In this document: positions 17,233 to 25,582 of the stretch, in pieces | Numbering within the stretch: the first letter of the stretch is position 1 | How the letters are laid out: every line of letters begins with the position of its first letter | Origin: GCA-003244245 sp036378735 | GTDB taxonomy: Bacteria > Actinomycetota > Actinomycetes > Mycobacteriales > Pseudonocardiaceae | Assembly (NCBI GenBank): GCA_036378735.1 | Contig: DASUVX010000145.1 | Location: forward strand, 46,843 to 110,842 | Direction: 5' to 3' | Length of the DNA: 64,000 bases | Notes under the pieces: model-generated | Database searches by the model: none | The model's input: the letters and a program-made list of their open reading frames with translations, nothing else | Told to the model about the DNA's origin: nothing | Program-made: the position numbers and the translations under genes

Positions 17233-18156
17233 ATGCATGAGATCACCGGATTGCGGGAGCCGGCCAACTCCACCGGCAGCCGATTCGACGACACCGCCGA
17301 GCGTCGGTTAGCCAACCGGGCAGTCGCGGTCAGCGCTGCGGGCCTTGCCGCCACAGGGCTGCTCGAGCTGGCCGTTGCGGTGATCACAGGATCGGTAGGA
17401 CTTCTCGGTGATGCGTTGCACAATCTGGCCGATGTGTCCACCAGCGCGGTGGTGTTCCTCGGATTCCGCATCAGCAAGCGCAGTCCCTCCGACCGCTATC
17501 CCTACGGCTGGGAACGCGCCGAGGACCTCGCTGGTCTCGGCGTCGCATTGGTGATCTGGGCCAGCGCGGTATTCGCCGGTGTGGAAAGCGTGCGCAAGCT
17601 GCTGGCCGACGAGGGGACCAGCCACATCGGAGCCGGTATCGCGGCGGCCGTGCTGGGCATCGTCGGAAACCAGTTGGTCGCCCGTTACAAACTGCAAGTG
17701 GGCTGGCGCATCCAATCCGCCACCCTGGTCAGCGACGCAAAACACAGCTGGCTGGATGCGTTGTCCTCCGCTGGTGCCTTGGCCGGGCTCATTGCCGTCG
17801 CCTTCGGGCAGCGCTGGGGTGACCCGGTCGCCGGCCTCGCGGTCACCTTGTTCATCTGCCATGTCGGCTATCAGGTGACCACCGACATCAGCCGCCGGCT
17901 CCTCGATGGCGTGGACGCCGGCCTGCTCGTCGCCGCCGAGCGCGCCGCCGCTATCGACGGGGTCGAGCACGCCCACGTTCGCGCCCGGTGGACCGGGCGG
18001 ACCTTGCGTCTTGAGATCGAAGGCTGGGTAAACCCCACGCTTGCCGTTCGGGATGCCGACCACCTTCGCCACCGTGTCGTCGACGCCGTGCTCGCCGCCA
18101 TTCCCGAAGCTCGAGTGGTCACCTTCACCGCACGAGCTATGCCGTTCTCAAGTTGA
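17233..18156 (+). CDS. Cation diffusion facilitator exporter
   Basis: This 307-residue CDF protein has six predicted helices. The transport site is built from HNLAD in helix II (GDALHNLADVSTS) and HSWLD in helix V (SDAKHSWLDALSS), each an HxxxD pair. A short C-terminal cytoplasmic domain follows. CDF proteins export Zn, Co, Ni, Fe or Mn in exchange for protons. Placement directly behind a Ni/Co importer suggests Co/Ni efflux, but this is inference. The start is ATG 17233, 19 bases after the importer. Confidence 0.92.
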   Translation: MHEITGLREPANSTGSRFDDTAERRLANRAVAVSAAGLAATGLLELAVAVITGSVGLLGDALHNLADVSTSAVVFLGFRISKRSPSDRYPYGWERAEDLAGLGVALVIWASAVFAGVESVRKLLADEGTSHIGAGIAAAVLGIVGNQLVARYKLQVGWRIQSATLVSDAKHSWLDALSSAGALAGLIAVAFGQRWGDPVAGLAVTLFICHVGYQVTTDISRRLLDGVDAGLLVAAERAAAIDGVEHAHVRARWTGRTLRLEIEGWVNPTLAVRDADHLRHRVVDAVLAAIPEARVVTFTARAMPFSS

Positions 18157-18185
18157 GCTTTGGTGGCCGCTCGGCGCCGCCCGCT

Positions 18186-18806
18186 CTACACGCCCGGGAA
18201 GGCCTCCATCTCGGTGACCTCGCGCTGTTGGGCGTCGATGATGCGCTGGGCAAGTTGGCGGGCGTCGGTGTTCTGCCCGTGGCTCAACTCAGATCTGGCG
18301 GTCGTAATCGCACCTTCGTGATGAGCGATCATCATCCGCAGGAACATCCGGTCGAATTTGTCGGCCGGCGCCATTCTGAGCTGGCGCATCTGGTCATTGG
18401 TCATCATGCCGGGCATGGCACCTGAGCCATTATGATCCATGTGACCCATAGCACTGTCAGCGCTGTCCCTGGAAGGCACCGGAACATTCCAGGAACGCAA
18501 CCACGAGCTCATCTGATCGATCTCGGGCTGCTGAGCGGTCTGGATACGTGCGGCCAGGTCCTTGACTTGGGGTGACTGAGCCCGCTGGGCAGCCAATCTC
18601 GACATGGCGATTGCCTGGGCATGGTGCGGGATCATGTCCTGAGCGAAGGTGATATCGGCCTGATTGTGCGCCGGTCCTGCCGACGGTGCGCTCGCCTGAT
18701 CGTTTGAGGATGTTGGCGCAGTGGTCCCACAGGCGCCGAGACCAACCCCCATGGTAAGAGCTATGGTTGCGGCTCCGATTACCGAAGTGATCGTGTGGGC
18801 GGCCAT
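18186..18806 (-). CDS. DUF305 family lipoprotein
   Basis: This 206-residue exported protein has a lipoprotein signal ending GLGACG (Cys26). It contains the two DUF305 modules, each with the ferritin-like motif MIPHHAQAI (first half) and MIAHHEGAI (second half). A Met/His-rich stretch in between (AMGHMDHNGSGAMPGMM) could bind metal, perhaps copper. Function in the family is not established. It is encoded just upstream of YceI on the same strand order, about 50 bases apart, and faces the CDF gene. Confidence 0.88.
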   Translation of the reverse strand: MAAHTITSVIGAATIALTMGVGLGACGTTAPTSSNDQASAPSAGPAHNQADITFAQDMIPHHAQAIAMSRLAAQRAQSPQVKDLAARIQTAQQPEIDQMSSWLRSWNVPVPSRDSADSAMGHMDHNGSGAMPGMMTNDQMRQLRMAPADKFDRMFLRMMIAHHEGAITTARSELSHGQNTDARQLAQRIIDAQQREVTEMEAFPGV

Positions 18807-18854
18807 CAGTACCTCTCCAGCTTCAGCACCCAGAATTGGCGCGATGCTCAGGCA

Positions 18855-19379
18855 TCACGGATGCGGGATGCTGATGATCACCTCGACCTCGGGCTTGATC
18901 TTGAGTGCCCCGAGCATTGCGGAGAACGGCTTGATCCCGTACTTGCGCTGGTCGAGGACGACTTTGGCGTTCCAACGCTTACCGTCGTCGTGCGCATCGA
19001 GCGAGATCGGGTTTGTCACGCCGTGCAAGGTGAGATCACCTTCGATGCGCGCCCGGGTGCCGTCGCGCACCACCTTTACCGAACGAAACTGGATCTTCGG
19101 GTACTTGCGCGGCTCGAGCGTTTTCTGGGCGTTTTTCTCGATGTCCCTGCGGTTGGAGTCGGAGATGTCGTTGACCACCCGCAACGAGGCCGGGTCGAAA
19201 TCCGCGGTGAGACCGTCGTCCTGGCCCACGTCCATGGAGAGATTCGTCACCCGGAGGGTCGCATCGTGACCGAAGGAAGATGCCATTCCGTCGACAAAGA
19301 CATTTACCCGGCAGTCTACGGCGGACGCATCGAAAGTCGGCACGCGGTGAGCGTAGCTGGGCGGCACACGAACGGTCAC
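18855..19379 (-). CDS. YceI family protein
   Basis: This 174-residue protein matches the YceI beta-barrel family, which binds long-chain isoprenoids or other lipids. Recognisable elements are the central VVNDISDSNRRDIEKN helix region, RKYPKIQFRSVKV, and GDLTLHGVTNPISL. Unlike proteobacterial YceI there is no signal peptide, as is usual for actinobacterial members, so it is likely cytoplasmic. It lies 15 bases upstream of nothing on its own strand except DUF305; the WS/DGAT gene precedes it, suggesting possible cotranscription in a lipid context. Confidence 0.85.
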   Translation of the reverse strand: MTVRVPPSYAHRVPTFDASAVDCRVNVFVDGMASSFGHDATLRVTNLSMDVGQDDGLTADFDPASLRVVNDISDSNRRDIEKNAQKTLEPRKYPKIQFRSVKVVRDGTRARIEGDLTLHGVTNPISLDAHDDGKRWNAKVVLDQRKYGIKPFSAMLGALKIKPEVEVIISIPHP

Positions 19380-19394
19380 GGCGGCCTACGCGGT

Positions 19395-20801
19395 TCACTC
19401 GATGAGACTGGCCAGCTCACCCGCCGCGGGCTCGACCGCCTCGGCGAGCCGCTGCACATCAGGCAGCCCGTCTCGATCGGCGTGCAGAGCGACATAGGCG
19501 CGGCTTTGATACCACGACAGACCGATCACCAGAGCCTGGCCGGCCGCCAGTGGTGCCATCGGGAAAACCTCCACCAGCTCAGCGCCATCGAGGGTCAACC
19601 GGACCCTCGGCACCGGGATGCTGGTAACCATCAGATCGAACAGCAGTGAGGCGCCCTGACCGGCCACCGGAGCCGCTACCCGGTGCACCGCGGCCGGCAA
19701 CAGGTCGGCCAGTACCGGTATCGCACCGGGGCCGCGGCTGGTGCCGGCGGCCCGATTGTGCTGCATCGCTCGCCGGACAGTGAGTAGCCGCTCACCGGCA
19801 CCACGCTCACCGACCGGCAGCTCGCAGAGGTAACCCGACAAGCGGTTTCCCCCGGTACGCTGCCCAGCTCTGGCCCGTCGGCTGACCGGGATGAACGCCC
19901 GAAGCACCAACCCGTCTACCTGATCGCCGCGCGCCATCAGCCAGTCCCGTAACGCCCCGGTCACCACCGATAGCAGGACATCGTTGACCGTGCCGCCGAA
20001 CGCTCGCCGGATCCGACGTACCTGCTCGAGGTCGAGCGACGCCACTGCCAGGGCACGATGTCCCGAAGACGAGATGAGCAGTGGCGAGCCCGGAGCCGGC
20101 AGCCGGGCACTGCGCAACACCGAAGCGGCGATACCGGCCACGTCGGTCAACTGCTCCACCACGCCGCGCACGTCACCGGGCGCTGCCCACAACCGCGAAA
20201 GCACATCCGGCTCCGGAGCCGCTGACGCGCCGTCGACCAGCTGCTCGTCACTGCGCGTGCCGCCGGCTCGCATCGGGAACTCATCCAGTACTCGCAGCCC
20301 GAGTTCCAGCGCGTTGAGCCCATCGCCGAACGCGTGGTGCATCTTGAACAGCACCGCGAAACGATCCCAACCGGTGCCCGCGATGACGTGGAACTCCCAC
20401 AACGGACGGCTACGAATCAGCGGGTGAACCATCAGCTCAGCGGCCAACCCAGCGGCACCGTCGAGGCCGGCGTGACGATCGAGGTGGTGCACCTGGATGT
20501 GGTCCTTCGCGCAGAACCCTGGGTCCTCGGTCCACGTCGCTGCGGCCAACGGGATCCGGGATGGCCCTACTCGCCTGCGCAGTTGCGGCAACCGCTGGGC
20601 TCGCTCCGCCAGCAGCGCGGCCACCCGCCCGGGATCGATGAGATCAGCTGGGCGGAACGTCGCCAGCGCGCCGAGGTGCATCGGCGACACCTCGCGATCC
20701 AGGCACAGAAAGGCGGTGTCCAGTCCGGTTAGCCGCACCGGTGCAGCTTCGCACAGCTGATCGTGTACGGCGCGCAAACCTCGCGAGCCGGGCTCGGGCA
20801 T
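19395..20801 (-). CDS. Wax ester synthase/diacylglycerol acyltransferase (WS/DGAT)
   Basis: This 468-residue enzyme would transfer acyl groups from acyl-CoA to diacylglycerol or fatty alcohol for storage lipid. The catalytic motif HHxxxDG is intact as HHAFGDG. Other family blocks are TGLDTAFLCLDRE, SPMHLGAL, GTVNDVLLSVVTGALR and the late VTSIPVPRVRLTL segment. Start choice is uncertain: ATG 20801 (MPEPGSRG) or ATG 20813 are both plausible, and both lie against the start of the divergent NYN gene, so the promoters overlap coding sequence. Confidence 0.9.
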   Translation of the reverse strand: MPEPGSRGLRAVHDQLCEAAPVRLTGLDTAFLCLDREVSPMHLGALATFRPADLIDPGRVAALLAERAQRLPQLRRRVGPSRIPLAAATWTEDPGFCAKDHIQVHHLDRHAGLDGAAGLAAELMVHPLIRSRPLWEFHVIAGTGWDRFAVLFKMHHAFGDGLNALELGLRVLDEFPMRAGGTRSDEQLVDGASAAPEPDVLSRLWAAPGDVRGVVEQLTDVAGIAASVLRSARLPAPGSPLLISSSGHRALAVASLDLEQVRRIRRAFGGTVNDVLLSVVTGALRDWLMARGDQVDGLVLRAFIPVSRRARAGQRTGGNRLSGYLCELPVGERGAGERLLTVRRAMQHNRAAGTSRGPGAIPVLADLLPAAVHRVAAPVAGQGASLLFDLMVTSIPVPRVRLTLDGAELVEVFPMAPLAAGQALVIGLSWYQSRAYVALHADRDGLPDVQRLAEAVEPAAGELASLIE

Positions 20802-20811
20802 GATCGTGGGC

Positions 20812-21225
20812 ATGCAGGTGCTGGTCGATGCGGACAACCTCGACGTGCCACGGCTGCGCCTACTCGTCGCGGCGCTGGCGGCAGCCTCTTCTGCTGACGT
20901 CGTGGTGGCCGGCGCGCCGTCCGCACTGGAGGCGATCGACTGGCCTCCGCAAGCTCAGGTGCTGCCAGCCGCCGGCTGGCAAAGCGCCGACCTGCTGCTC
21001 GCCCGCGCCTACCGCGCCGCGGACCAGCCGCTACTGTTGGCCACCGGCGACGGCGACTTCGCGCATCTCGCGCGGCGCCACCCAGGCCCAGTCCTCCTGG
21101 TCAGCGGCAGATCCAACCGCTCCAACACCCTCACCGCCCCCCACATCACCCCCACGGATCCCGCCCAGGACGGCGGCGCACAGCTGCGCGCATGGATAAC
21201 CCGTGAGTGGCCATGCGAGTCATAG
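20812..21225 (+). CDS. Small NYN/PIN-like domain protein
   Basis: This 137-residue protein resembles NYN-domain RNases. Acidic residues at the expected metal site appear as VLVDADN at the N-terminus, SADLLLARA in the middle and ATGDGDFAHLARR. I recognise only the fold-level pattern; the RNA substrate is unknown. ATG 20812 is preferred, with an upstream in-frame ATG at 20800. A HIT-family gene follows 30 bases later on the same strand. Confidence 0.7.
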   Translation: MQVLVDADNLDVPRLRLLVAALAAASSADVVVAGAPSALEAIDWPPQAQVLPAAGWQSADLLLARAYRAADQPLLLATGDGDFAHLARRHPGPVLLVSGRSNRSNTLTAPHITPTDPAQDGGAQLRAWITREWPCES

Positions 21226-21255
21226 CTCCACTCACGGGTCACAGGAAGGAGAATC

Positions 21256-21681
21256 GTGTCGACATTGTTCAGCCGCATCATTGCCGGAGAGATTCCGGGC
21301 CGGTTCATCTGGCACGACGAGCTGTGCGTGGCGTTTCTCACCATCGCGCCACTGCGGCCCGGGCATGCCCTGGTGGTCCCCCGGCAGGAGGTCAACGAGT
21401 GGACCGATGCGGACGACGACCTGCTGGCACATCTGATCGTGGTGGCAAGACAGATCGGCGCCGCGCAGAAGGTCGGCTTCGACGCGCCGCGCGCTGGACT
21501 GGTGATCGCGGGTTTCGAGATCCCGCACCTGCACGTGCATACCTTCCCGACGTGGGGCATCAACGACTTCGACTTCGACAAGGCCGATCGTGATCCGGAC
21601 CCGGCTGAGCTCGACGCCGCGGCGGAGACCTTGCGCCAAGCTCTGCGGGAAGCCGGTCACGGCGATCGGGTACCCAGCTGA
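21256..21681 (+). CDS. HIT family nucleotide-binding protein
   Basis: This 141-residue histidine-triad protein (Hint-like) would hydrolyse nucleoside phosphoramidates or related nucleotides. The N-terminus SRIIAGEIPGRFIWHDE and the triad HLHVH are diagnostic. The start is GTG 21256, preceded by AGGAAGGAG. It converges on the copper operon: its stop is 20 bases from the copA stop. Confidence 0.93.
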   Translation: MSTLFSRIIAGEIPGRFIWHDELCVAFLTIAPLRPGHALVVPRQEVNEWTDADDDLLAHLIVVARQIGAAQKVGFDAPRAGLVIAGFEIPHLHVHTFPTWGINDFDFDKADRDPDPAELDAAAETLRQALREAGHGDRVPS

Positions 21682-21701
21682 CGATCCTGCTCGCAGCCGC
21701 C

Positions 21702-23993
21702 TCACCGGGCCGAAGGCGTGAGCGGTCGGAAGCTGCGTAGCCGCAGGCTGTTGGACACCACGAACAGTGAGGACATGGCCATCGCGGCCCCGGCGATCAT
21801 GGGGTTGAGCAGCCCCATCGCGGCCAGCGGCAGCGCAGCGATGTTGTAGCCGAAGGCCCAGCACAGGTTCCCCTTGATAGTGCGCAGGGTGCGCCGGGAC
21901 AGCCTGATCGCATCGGCGGCCACCCGGAGGTCACCGCGCACCAGCGTGAGATCGCCGGCCTCGATGGCAGCGTCGGTCCCAGTGCCCATGGCCAGGCCTA
22001 GATCGGCCTGGGCCAGCGCGGCGGCATCATTGATTCCGTCACCAACCATCGCGACGACCCGCCCGCGCCGTTGCAGACGGCTCACCTGCTCGACCTTCTC
22101 CTCGGGCAGCACCCCGGCGATCACGGTGTCGATGCCGACCTCGGCGGCCACGCAGCGGGCGGCGGTTTCGTTGTCGCCGGTGAGCAACACCGGGGTCAGC
22201 CCCAGCCTGCGCAGCATGCGCACCGCCTCGGCACTGCTCGGCTTCACCGTGTCGGCCACCGACAGCAGGCCGCGCATCTGGCCGTCCCAGGCGACTGCGA
22301 TGACGGTGCGGCCGTGCGCCTCACGCTGGGTCGCAGCCGCGCGCAGCGTCTCCGGGAGCGGCATCGACCACTGCTCGGCCAACCAAGCCGGCCGGCCCAC
22401 CAGCACCAGGGTGCCGTTCACCACACCACGCACGCCCTGGCCCCGCACTGAGCGAAAGTCGGTGACGGCGGGAACATCGCGCAGCCGCTGCCGAGCCCCG
22501 GCGGTAACTGCGGCGGCGACGGGGTGTTCGGAGAAGGCCTCCACGGCGGCAGCGCGGCGCAGCACGTCATCGACGTTCTCGCCGGCCGCGGGCAGCACGT
22601 CGACCAGGGTCATCGTGCCGGTGGTGATGGTGCCGGTCTTGTCCAGCAACACGGTGTCCACCCGCCGGGTGGACTCCAGTACTTCCGGGCCCTTGATGAG
22701 AATGCCCAGCTGCGCACCCCGGCCGGTGCCGACCAGTAGCGCAGTAGGCGTGGCCAGCCCCAGGGCGCATGGACAGGCAATGATCAACACGGCGACCGCA
22801 GCGGCGAGTGCGGTCCCGACAGCCGCCCCGACGGCCAGCCACACTCCCAGGGTGGCCGCCGCAAGCACGATCACGATCGGCACGAACACCGCCGAAACCC
22901 GGTCGGCCAGACGCTGCACCTTGGCCTTGCCGCTCTGCGCGTCCGCCACCAACCGCGCCATCTGCGCCAAGTGAGTGCCCGCGCCGACCCGGGTCGCGCG
23001 GACCCGCAGGCGACCCGACGCATTCACCGTCCCGCCGGTTACCTCCGAGCCGGGTCCCACCTCGATGGGTACCGACTCGCCGGTGAGCATGCTTTCGTCA
23101 ACCGCGGAAGCGCCCTCCAGTACCTCCCCGTCCGTGGCGAACTTCTCCCCCGGCCGGACTGCGAACTCATCGCCGATCTTGAGGGCGTCGATCGGAATGT
23201 GGATCTCTTGCCCACCCCGCAGCAACACCACATCGGAGGCACCGAGGTCCAGTAACGCACGCAGCGCCGCACCCGCGCGCCGTTTCGAGCGCGCCTCGAA
23301 GTAGCGTCCGGCCAGCAGGAACACCGTGACACCGGCCGCAACTTCGAAGTAGACCTGACCATGGGCGTGGCCGCCCGCGGCAATGCCCTGCCCGGTGGAG
23401 ATGGACCCGCCGCGGCCGGCGAACCATGCGTAGCAACTCCACAGGAAGGCCGTCACCACACCCATCGAGATCAACGTGTCCATGGTGGCCGTGCCGTGGC
23501 GCAGGTTCCACCAGGCCGCCCGGTGGAAGGGCCAGGCTCCCCAGACCACCACGGGAGCGGTGAGCAGCAACGACAGCGGCTCGAAGCTGTGTGGCACGTG
23601 CAGGCCCGGCACCATCTCCGCCATCGCGATCGCGATCACCTGGGCAGCGAGCACGGCGCTGCCCACGAGCCGTTCCCGCAACGACCGGAACTCGGCACCG
23701 TCGGCATCGGTGTCAGGGGTCGCGGCTCGGTCGTGCGACAACTGCGCGGAATAGCCGGTGCGGGTCACCGTCGCCACGAGATCATTGGGCGTGACCCCGT
23801 CGGCATAGCTGACGCGTGCCTTCTCGGTGGCGAAATTGACGCTGGCCCGCACCCCGGCGAGCCGGTTCAGCTTCTTCTCAATGCGCGCTGCGCATGAGGC
23901 GCAGGTCATGCCGCCGATGGACAGCTCGACCTGGTTGATCGCCTCGGCGGATCCGGGCGGTATGCCGCGGCCGTAGTCGTGGGCGGTGGACAC
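21702..23993 (-). CDS. copA: Copper-exporting P1B-type ATPase CopA
   Basis: This 763-residue Cu+ pump has an N-terminal heavy-metal-associated domain (GMTCASC, Cys31 and Cys34), eight membrane helices with the CPC ion site (residues 407-409), actuator TGES (304-307), phosphorylation motif DKTGT (Asp451), SEHP in the nucleotide domain, and GDGINDA. It is the last gene of the csoR-copZ-unknown-copA operon, and its start is three bases past the upstream stop. The product expels cytoplasmic copper with CopZ as metal donor. Confidence 0.95.
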   Translation of the reverse strand: MSTAHDYGRGIPPGSAEAINQVELSIGGMTCASCAARIEKKLNRLAGVRASVNFATEKARVSYADGVTPNDLVATVTRTGYSAQLSHDRAATPDTDADGAEFRSLRERLVGSAVLAAQVIAIAMAEMVPGLHVPHSFEPLSLLLTAPVVVWGAWPFHRAAWWNLRHGTATMDTLISMGVVTAFLWSCYAWFAGRGGSISTGQGIAAGGHAHGQVYFEVAAGVTVFLLAGRYFEARSKRRAGAALRALLDLGASDVVLLRGGQEIHIPIDALKIGDEFAVRPGEKFATDGEVLEGASAVDESMLTGESVPIEVGPGSEVTGGTVNASGRLRVRATRVGAGTHLAQMARLVADAQSGKAKVQRLADRVSAVFVPIVIVLAAATLGVWLAVGAAVGTALAAAVAVLIIACPCALGLATPTALLVGTGRGAQLGILIKGPEVLESTRRVDTVLLDKTGTITTGTMTLVDVLPAAGENVDDVLRRAAAVEAFSEHPVAAAVTAGARQRLRDVPAVTDFRSVRGQGVRGVVNGTLVLVGRPAWLAEQWSMPLPETLRAAATQREAHGRTVIAVAWDGQMRGLLSVADTVKPSSAEAVRMLRRLGLTPVLLTGDNETAARCVAAEVGIDTVIAGVLPEEKVEQVSRLQRRGRVVAMVGDGINDAAALAQADLGLAMGTGTDAAIEAGDLTLVRGDLRVAADAIRLSRRTLRTIKGNLCWAFGYNIAALPLAAMGLLNPMIAGAAMAMSSLFVVSNSLRLRSFRPLTPSAR

Positions 23994-23996
23994 GTC

Positions 23997-24881
23997 TCAC
24001 CTCGCCAGCGCGGTGAACTCGACGGTGCGCAGCTGGCCGTGATATTGGAATTCCAGAAACATCCGGTAGTAACCAACAGTCGGCACTTCGACGTCGAAGT
24101 CGGTCGCGGTGTCCTGGCGGGGACCGTCGACGGGATGCACATTCAGGTAAGCCAGGTCGCCCTCGCGGAGTATCACCAGGCGCGCAGCACCCCCGAGAAT
24201 CGGATCAAGGTCCGTGACTGGAAGGTTGTCGCGCATCACATGAATCCATACTCGCGACACCGTCCCGGCGACGAGATTCCCCGTCCAGATCACGGTGTAA
24301 CCGTCGCTGTGAGCGGCCGTCGACTCTTTCGATATGGGACCGGGCTCGAAGAAACCGGGAGCAGCGAGATCTACTCCGAGAGTTACCGGCGTCTTGGCGG
24401 CCCCGGGCAGGAACTCAGCGAAGGCGCGGTAGCTACCAGGCTCCTCGAGGTCCAGCGGCACAGTCCAGGTGCCATCGTGATCCATGACGGGATAGAGATG
24501 CTGGTAGCCGGTCAGATCTCGGCGCACGACAACCAGCGTCATCTGCCGATCACCTCGCCGGACGAAGTCGGTCACCGGCTGACCGCTGCTGGAAAAGATG
24601 GTGAACCGAAAATTCTCATATTCACCGGGTATGAACCGGGTATTCCGGGGACGCAACAGGTAACCCTGGCTGGCGACGGCAAGTCCACCGGGACCCTTGG
24701 CGTGATCCTCGTCGCCGATGCCCCGCCCGTCGCGATCATGCCGAGCCGGCGCGGTACGACCGACAATCGACTCGCCGAAATTGATCCCGAAAGCGAACAG
24801 CGTAACCAAACCGGCGAGTAATGCGAGCACGGGAATCGGGGCTCGCACCCGTTCGGCCTGCAATTTGCCGGTGGGGACCAT
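23997..24881 (-). CDS. Membrane-anchored protein of the copper operon, unknown function
   Basis: This 294-residue protein has one N-terminal membrane segment (PIPVLALLAGLVTLFAFGI) and a mainly beta extracellular region. The block MTLVVVRRDLTGYQHLYPVM, followed by DHDGTWTVPLDL and YRAFAEF, recurs in actinobacterial proteins encoded beside copZ and copA, to my recollection. His and Met residues (YQHLYPVMDHD) could bind copper. Role is inferred only from its place between copZ and copA; it might act as an extracytoplasmic copper acceptor. No catalytic motif is visible. Confidence 0.75.
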   Translation of the reverse strand: MVPTGKLQAERVRAPIPVLALLAGLVTLFAFGINFGESIVGRTAPARHDRDGRGIGDEDHAKGPGGLAVASQGYLLRPRNTRFIPGEYENFRFTIFSSSGQPVTDFVRRGDRQMTLVVVRRDLTGYQHLYPVMDHDGTWTVPLDLEEPGSYRAFAEFLPGAAKTPVTLGVDLAAPGFFEPGPISKESTAAHSDGYTVIWTGNLVAGTVSRVWIHVMRDNLPVTDLDPILGGAARLVILREGDLAYLNVHPVDGPRQDTATDFDVEVPTVGYYRMFLEFQYHGQLRTVEFTALAR

Positions 24882-24911
24882 AGCTAGCTCGAGATCGCGC
24901 GGGATGGGATG

Positions 24912-25130
24912 TCAGCCTGCGGTTTCATAGCCGGCCTCGTCGATCGCAGCGCGGACCGCGGAGCTGTCCAGCGGTCCATTGCTGGTGATCCGAACCCGTC
25001 CGGCGGCCAGATCTACCTGCACGTCGGTGACGCCCTCGATCGCCCCAACCTCCTCCGTCACCGCCGAGACACAGTGCTGGCAGACCATCCCAGTGACGGT
25101 GTACTCGCTGACCGTGCCAGTGTCCCCCAT
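24912..25130 (-). CDS. copZ: Copper chaperone CopZ (HMA domain)
   Basis: This 72-residue protein is a single heavy-metal-associated domain with the metal-binding loop GMVCQHC and the C-terminal IDEAGYE element. It would carry Cu+ to CopA. It lies between csoR and the unknown membrane protein, all on the minus strand with short gaps. Confidence 0.93.
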   Translation of the reverse strand: MGDTGTVSEYTVTGMVCQHCVSAVTEEVGAIEGVTDVQVDLAAGRVRITSNGPLDSSAVRAAIDEAGYETAG

Positions 25131-25173
25131 TTATGATCTCCTCGGGTCTGTTGCTCCTGACCTGCGCAATGCG

Positions 25174-25452
25174 TTACGAGCGAACCAGGCGCGCTATCGC
25201 GTCGGCTGCTTCCTTGACTTTCACTCCGGCATCGGCGCCATCGGCCGCTGCGTCGACTACGCAGGTGGCCATATGCTCCTCGAGCAGAGCCAGCGCGAAG
25301 GATTGCAGGGCTTTGGTGGCGGCTGAAACTTGGGTCAGCACGTCGATGCAGTACTGATCCTGCTCCACCATGCGCTGCAGCCCGCGTATCTGCCCCTCGA
25401 TGCGGCGTAGCCGGTTGAGATACGTGTCCCGATCCTTGGTGTAGCTGGCCAC
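25174..25452 (-). CDS. csoR: Copper-sensing repressor CsoR
   Basis: This all-helical DNA-binding repressor is released from DNA by Cu+. The copper ligands are Cys35, His60 and Cys64 (QYCIDVL and EEHMATC), with the spacing of the tuberculosis CsoR. RLRRIEGQIRGLQRM is the conserved basic DNA-contact helix. I chose GTG 25452, with AGAGGA upstream; a longer in-frame form to 25545 would run through the operators. It is the first gene of the cop operon and has two matching operators just upstream, so autoregulation is expected. Confidence 0.92.
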   Translation of the reverse strand: MASYTKDRDTYLNRLRRIEGQIRGLQRMVEQDQYCIDVLTQVSAATKALQSFALALLEEHMATCVVDAAADGADAGVKVKEAADAIARLVRS

Positions 25453-25490
25453 CGAATCGTCCTCTCGTCGACCCCGTAGTCCTCTGAGTG

Positions 25491-25507
25491 ATACCCCTCC
25501 AAGGTAC
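25491..25507. promoter_or_regulatory. CsoR operator, proximal
   Basis: ATACC and GGTAC flank seven bases (CCTCCAA), fitting the CsoR-type TACC-GGTA inverted repeat with a G/C-rich centre. It lies about 40 bases upstream of the csoR start. Confidence 0.65.
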
Positions 25508-25512
25508 CTAAC

Positions 25513-25529
25513 ATACCCCCTGCTGGTAT
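25513..25529. promoter_or_regulatory. CsoR operator, distal
   Basis: ATACC and GGTAT form a perfect inverted repeat around seven bases (CCCTGCT). Its centre is 22 bases, two helical turns, from the proximal site. It adjoins a T-rich run that may be part of the promoter. Confidence 0.75.
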
Positions 25530-25582
25530 TTTTTCGGTAACGCACGCTGAGCCTTGTGCTCGCGGTGTCACCTTGCCGACAG

